Source: Paracoccus denitrificans
Lineage (GTDB): Bacteria; Pseudomonadota; Alphaproteobacteria; Rhodobacterales; Rhodobacteraceae
NCBI GenBank assembly: GCA_005768755.1
Contig: VAFL01000044.1
Location: 1 to 6,773 of the forward strand
Direction of reading: 5' to 3'
DNA length: 6,773 bases
Numbering within the stretch: the first letter of the stretch is position 1; every line of letters starts with the position of its first letter. The notes under the pieces are model-generated. The model did no database searches. It saw only the letters and a program-made list of their open reading frames with translations, and was not told where the DNA came from. The position numbers and the translations under genes are program-made. Shown here one piece after another: positions 4,442 through 6,773 of this stretch.

Positions 4442-6295
4442 ATGAGTGGGCCCGGTTTTGCGAACATCCGGACGTTCTCGCGCTCAGGAAACAAGGCAGG
4501 TCAGTCGGTCGATCAGGTGTTGGGTGAGGCTGAGCGCGACCCCCAGTACTCTTCGCACGTCGATCAACCGAAGCCTCCCGAACTGATCTTCGGAGTGACT
4601 GTCGATGAGGTCCGACAAGCCCATGCTGCGCTTCTCGCGAACCGAAAAACCAAGGTGCAGGTCAAGGGCGAGGTGAAGGAACGCGCCATACGAAAGGACC
4701 GTCACACGCTTGCCGGCTGTGTGATGAGTTATCCTGTTCCCCGTGAGCAAGTTCTGTCTGATGCTGATGAATGGCAACGCTATCTTGAATGGCGCGAACT
4801 TAACCTGAAGTGGCTCAAGAAGCTTTGGGGCGACAATCTGAAATCTGTTATCCAGCATAGCGACGAACCCTATCTGCACCTTCACGCGCTTGGTCTGCCC
4901 GTATCTGATGCCGGATGTGATGCCCGCACGATGAACCCGGCATACATGATAAAGCGGCGTGTTCTTGAGCAAGAAAGGACCGTGGGAAAATCAAACAAGG
5001 ACGCGCTAAAGATCGCCAATCGTGCCTATCGCGCTGAAGGGCGCAAGCTCCAAGACGGTTATCACACGGCTGTTGGAATTCCCTCTGGCCTTACACGCTT
5101 CGGTCCTCGTCGGCGAAGATTAACTCGCGCTCAATGGCATGAAGAAAAGGAACGCGCCCGCGCAATTTCTGATCACAACTTACAGGCAGACTTACGGGAG
5201 ATCGTGCGCGAACGTGCATCCTTGAACTCCGAAGTCGAAAATTTGACTTCAAAGAAATCGGACCTGAATGTTCAACTCGATGAGATAAAGGCAGTTAGTC
5301 GGGGTATTTTGGATCAAGCTACCAACAGCGCGCGACAAATCACTGCGGCTGCCCAATCCGAACAAGAAAAAATTGCCCAAGAAGCCAAGCGAATTCGTTC
5401 AGATCGAAATGAGTTCGAAGCCGAATCTGCGCGTATCAAACAAGAACTTGACCTGCGAAACGTGGCACTCACAAAACGCGAACGTCAGTCTGAGTTAATC
5501 TTGGACAATGTCGCTTACGCCGTCGAAAATCTTGAGAAAGCAGTTAACACTGCTATTTTTCAGCGAAGTGGCGAAAAGATAACTGCGAAACATATGGCGG
5601 CCGATCAATTTGGCGACCTCTGCAAAGTGTTGGGAAAAGACGACCCGACGCGCCTCGACTGGCTCCGCGTTTGGTCGTTGTGCACACCGAGTACCGGCTA
5701 CACCCTCGCAATGCCGGAGAGGGTGGTCGTTGCTTTGGAAGGTGCGTTCAAGAAAATCGAAGATTTTTCCATAAAGATCGCTCAGCTTCGTGAAGAGGCC
5801 AGACTGAAGGGTATAGAGGACGCACAAGTATCCGCTCAGAAAATTGTTGAAGCGGCACGTTTGACCGCAGCCGACACCGAGAAGTCAGCCATCAACAGCG
5901 CAGACAGCTTGCTCAGTGACGCCAAGGCCCAGTCAAAAGCAATTATCGCAGCAGCCGAAAAGCAGGCATCCACGATCAACACGGATGCTGCTTTCATCAT
6001 GGATCAAGCACGGGAAGTGAAAGTGCAGGCGGATGAAATTCTGACGGCTGCAGAAACCGAGGCAACGCGTCTCGTCCAGCAAGAGGTGCGCAACCGACGA
6101 TTGGAACCCCAAGCGCGCGCATGGGCCGCGTTTGCAAGGCTGCTCAAGGAAGGGGTCAAAGCAGTCTTCGGCGAGGCGGGTTATCAGCGCTTGGCCGATT
6201 GGATCAACCCGAGATGGTCGGCGCATCCAGATAACCCGGAACGACCTATCGAGCGCCAGCCTGCCCAGACGGTATCGCGTGGTCCTGCGCCTTAG
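4442..6295 (+). CDS. MobV/Pre-like plasmid mobilisation relaxase with long coiled-coil tail
   Basis: A 617-residue protein. Residues 1-240 resemble the Mob_Pre/MobV relaxases, which nick DNA at oriT and pilot the strand in conjugal transfer. The start MSGPGFANIRT matches the usual N-terminus. IRKDRHTLAG (83-92) aligns with the second MobV motif, and HSDEPYLHLH (139-148) is the metal-binding HxDExxxHxH motif. The following GIPSGLTRFGPRRRRLTRAQWHEEK closes the domain. At the first motif the usual H-N-x-R is replaced by EAER (29-32), so the nucleophile is unclear. Residues 246-367 are predicted coiled coil, 369-455 a possible globular segment, and about 483-549 a second helical rod with an 11-residue pattern, such as AKAQSKAIIAA and AEKQASTINTD. 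The C-terminus is probably trimmed: the TAG stop uses the first base of the adjoining IS. Composition is island-like. Confidence 0.82.
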   Translation: MSGPGFANIRTFSRSGNKAGQSVDQVLGEAERDPQYSSHVDQPKPPELIFGVTVDEVRQAHAALLANRKTKVQVKGEVKERAIRKDRHTLAGCVMSYPVPREQVLSDADEWQRYLEWRELNLKWLKKLWGDNLKSVIQHSDEPYLHLHALGLPVSDAGCDARTMNPAYMIKRRVLEQERTVGKSNKDALKIANRAYRAEGRKLQDGYHTAVGIPSGLTRFGPRRRRLTRAQWHEEKERARAISDHNLQADLREIVRERASLNSEVENLTSKKSDLNVQLDEIKAVSRGILDQATNSARQITAAAQSEQEKIAQEAKRIRSDRNEFEAESARIKQELDLRNVALTKRERQSELILDNVAYAVENLEKAVNTAIFQRSGEKITAKHMAADQFGDLCKVLGKDDPTRLDWLRVWSLCTPSTGYTLAMPERVVVALEGAFKKIEDFSIKIAQLREEARLKGIEDAQVSAQKIVEAARLTAADTEKSAINSADSLLSDAKAQSKAIIAAAEKQASTINTDAAFIMDQAREVKVQADEILTAAETEATRLVQQEVRNRRLEPQARAWAAFARLLKEGVKAVFGEAGYQRLADWINPRWSAHPDNPERPIERQPAQTVSRGPAP

Positions 6296-6355
6296 GGCGT
6301 GTTGACAAAAGGGGTTCACCGGGCGCGGTGATCGTGATTCAAGCTGGTATCTGCA

Positions 6356-6703
6356 ATGGAGACCAGCGTGGCACGAGACCTGATGTCGAACGATGGGATT
6401 TTCTGGATCGCCCGAACGGGGTCGCCCTGGCGCGACCTGCCGGAAGAGTTCGGCAAATGGTCGTCTGTCTATCGGCAGTTCCGGCGCTGGACGTTGGCGG
6501 GGCTGTGGGAACAGATCCTGGAGGCGCTGAACGAGAGCCAGATCGTGCCGGATGCGCTGCAGATGATCGACAGCACCGTGGTTCGCGCTCATCATCAGGC
6601 AGCGGGCGCAAAAGGGGGACTCCGCGCCAAGGTTTCGGCCGCTCGCGAGGTGGCTTCACGACCAAGATCCATCTGCGGGTCAATGCGGCAGGCCTGCCCA
6701 TGA
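6356..6703 (+). CDS. IS427-type transposase, first frame (orfA), internally deleted
   Basis: A 115-residue frame. It begins METSVARDLMSND and continues with GIFWIARTGSPWRDLPEEFG, KWSSVYRQFRRWTLAGLWEQ and LQMIDSTVVRAHHQAAGAKGG, all hallmark IS5/IS427 segments; DST holds the first catalytic Asp of the DDE triad. In full-length relatives as I remember them, roughly 25-35 residues (a WAFFE-like helix up to VLD) separate MSND from GIFW. Here they are joined directly and in frame. The join is at GAT, shared by both sides in relatives, so a short-homology deletion is likely. A GTG at 6368 is an alternative start. The protein may no longer be functional. Confidence 0.85.
   Translation: METSVARDLMSNDGIFWIARTGSPWRDLPEEFGKWSSVYRQFRRWTLAGLWEQILEALNESQIVPDALQMIDSTVVRAHHQAAGAKGGLRAKVSAAREVASRPRSICGSMRQACP
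6610..6618 (+). other. Probable -1 programmed ribosomal frameshift site
   Basis: The run AAAAGGGGG lies where the two transposase frames overlap. In the first frame the codons read GCA AAA GGG GGA; slipping back one base on the A-run enters the second frame as RGTPRQGFGRSRGGFTTKIH, the standard IS427 continuation. This is the known way such elements make full-length transposase. Confidence 0.7.
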
Positions 6704-6773
6704 GAACCGAAATCACGGCCGGGCAGACATCGGACTACCTCGGCTTCGATCTGGTCATGGCTGACAACCTGCC
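6613..6773 (+). CDS. IS427-type transposase, second frame (orfB, partial)
   Basis: In the -1 frame relative to orfA the sequence reads GFGRSRGGFTTKIHLRVNA, AGLPMRTEITAGQTSDYLGF and DLVMADNL to the window end. This is the conserved DDE-domain core of IS427-type transposases, normally fused to orfA by frameshifting. The next part (an LADRGYD-like block with the second catalytic Asp) would lie just outside. No own start codon is needed. Confidence 0.8.

Larger units (their letters stand above)
2847..6294. mobile_element. Probable mobilisable replicon or island next to tRNA-Arg (repC-mob module)
   Basis: Between the tRNA CCA and an IS427-type element lie only mobile-DNA functions: a structured replication leader, a repC-like initiator and a MobV-like relaxase. 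Composition is visibly poorer in G+C than the cbpA, cbpM and LacI-family genes. Position at a tRNA 3' end is typical of integrative elements, but I see no integrase and no second att copy in the window. It may be an integrated repC plasmid, an integrative mobilisable element, or part of a larger plasmid. The right edge is hidden by the IS. Confidence 0.55.
6295..6773 (+). mobile_element. IS5-family, IS427-type insertion sequence (left part; runs off the window)
   Basis: The element appears to start at 6295 with GGGCGTGTTGACAAAAGGGG, a terminal repeat typical of IS427-type elements such as the IS1248 group of Paracoccus. The TA just before it (6293-6294) is a likely target dinucleotide. It carries two overlapping transposase frames joined by a -1 frameshift. 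A short inverted repeat TCACCG/CGGTGA (6316-6331) lies just inside the tip. The right end is outside the window. Confidence 0.8.

Noticed and set aside
4222..4527. A frame starting at a GTG that overlaps the repC stop (GTGA), about 101 residues
   Set aside because: It runs through the triple-hairpin array, giving a low-complexity Gly/Ala sequence, has no ribosome binding site, and overlaps the start of the relaxase gene by about 85 bases.

Overview
The window looks like accessory DNA from a high-G+C alphaproteobacterium. Rhodobacteraceae, and Paracoccus in particular, is my best guess. The basis is the G+C-rich third codon positions, a lone RepC-type replication initiator, and an IS5-family (IS427-type, IS1248-like) transposase. 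No marker gene proves the genus.

Layout. (1) Bases 1-95 appear to be the tail of an insertion sequence: 13 last codons of a gene, then a terminal-repeat-like end. (2) Bases 286-1580 are a two-gene chaperone operon on the + strand: a CbpA/DnaJ-type J-domain protein overlapping by ATGA with a CbpM-type modulator. The last codons of cbpM run into a 16-bp tandem repeat. (3) Converging on it is a LacI-family regulator on the - strand (1650-2672). (4) A tRNA-Arg(CCT) gene lies at 2770-2846. Its predicted promoter shares a perfect 12-bp palindrome with the predicted promoter of the regulator. (5) Directly after the tRNA CCA the G+C drops visibly and a mobile module begins: a structured leader with a probable antisense RNA, a stand-alone repC-like gene (3125-4225), a gap with three back-to-back perfect hairpins, and a MobV/Pre-like relaxase gene with a very long coiled-coil tail (4442-6295). 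(6) At 6295 an IS427-type IS5-family element begins. It supplies the last base of the relaxase stop codon and runs off the window. Its transposase is split by a -1 frameshift and carries an apparent internal deletion.

How it fits together. Bases 2847-6294 look like a compact mobilisable replicon now sitting next to a tRNA gene: replication control (antisense RNA, RepC), a probable origin inside repC, a possible oriT and a relaxase. No integrase is visible, so whether it is an integrated plasmid, an integrative mobilisable element or part of a plasmid cannot be settled here. The most informative signal is the replication control. A - strand promoter and rho-independent terminator lie in the repC leader where repABC plasmids encode their countertranscribed RNA. 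A 13-bp near-perfect inverted repeat inside repC sits where repABC origins are known to lie. This is a lone-repC version of known logic rather than a wholly new system.
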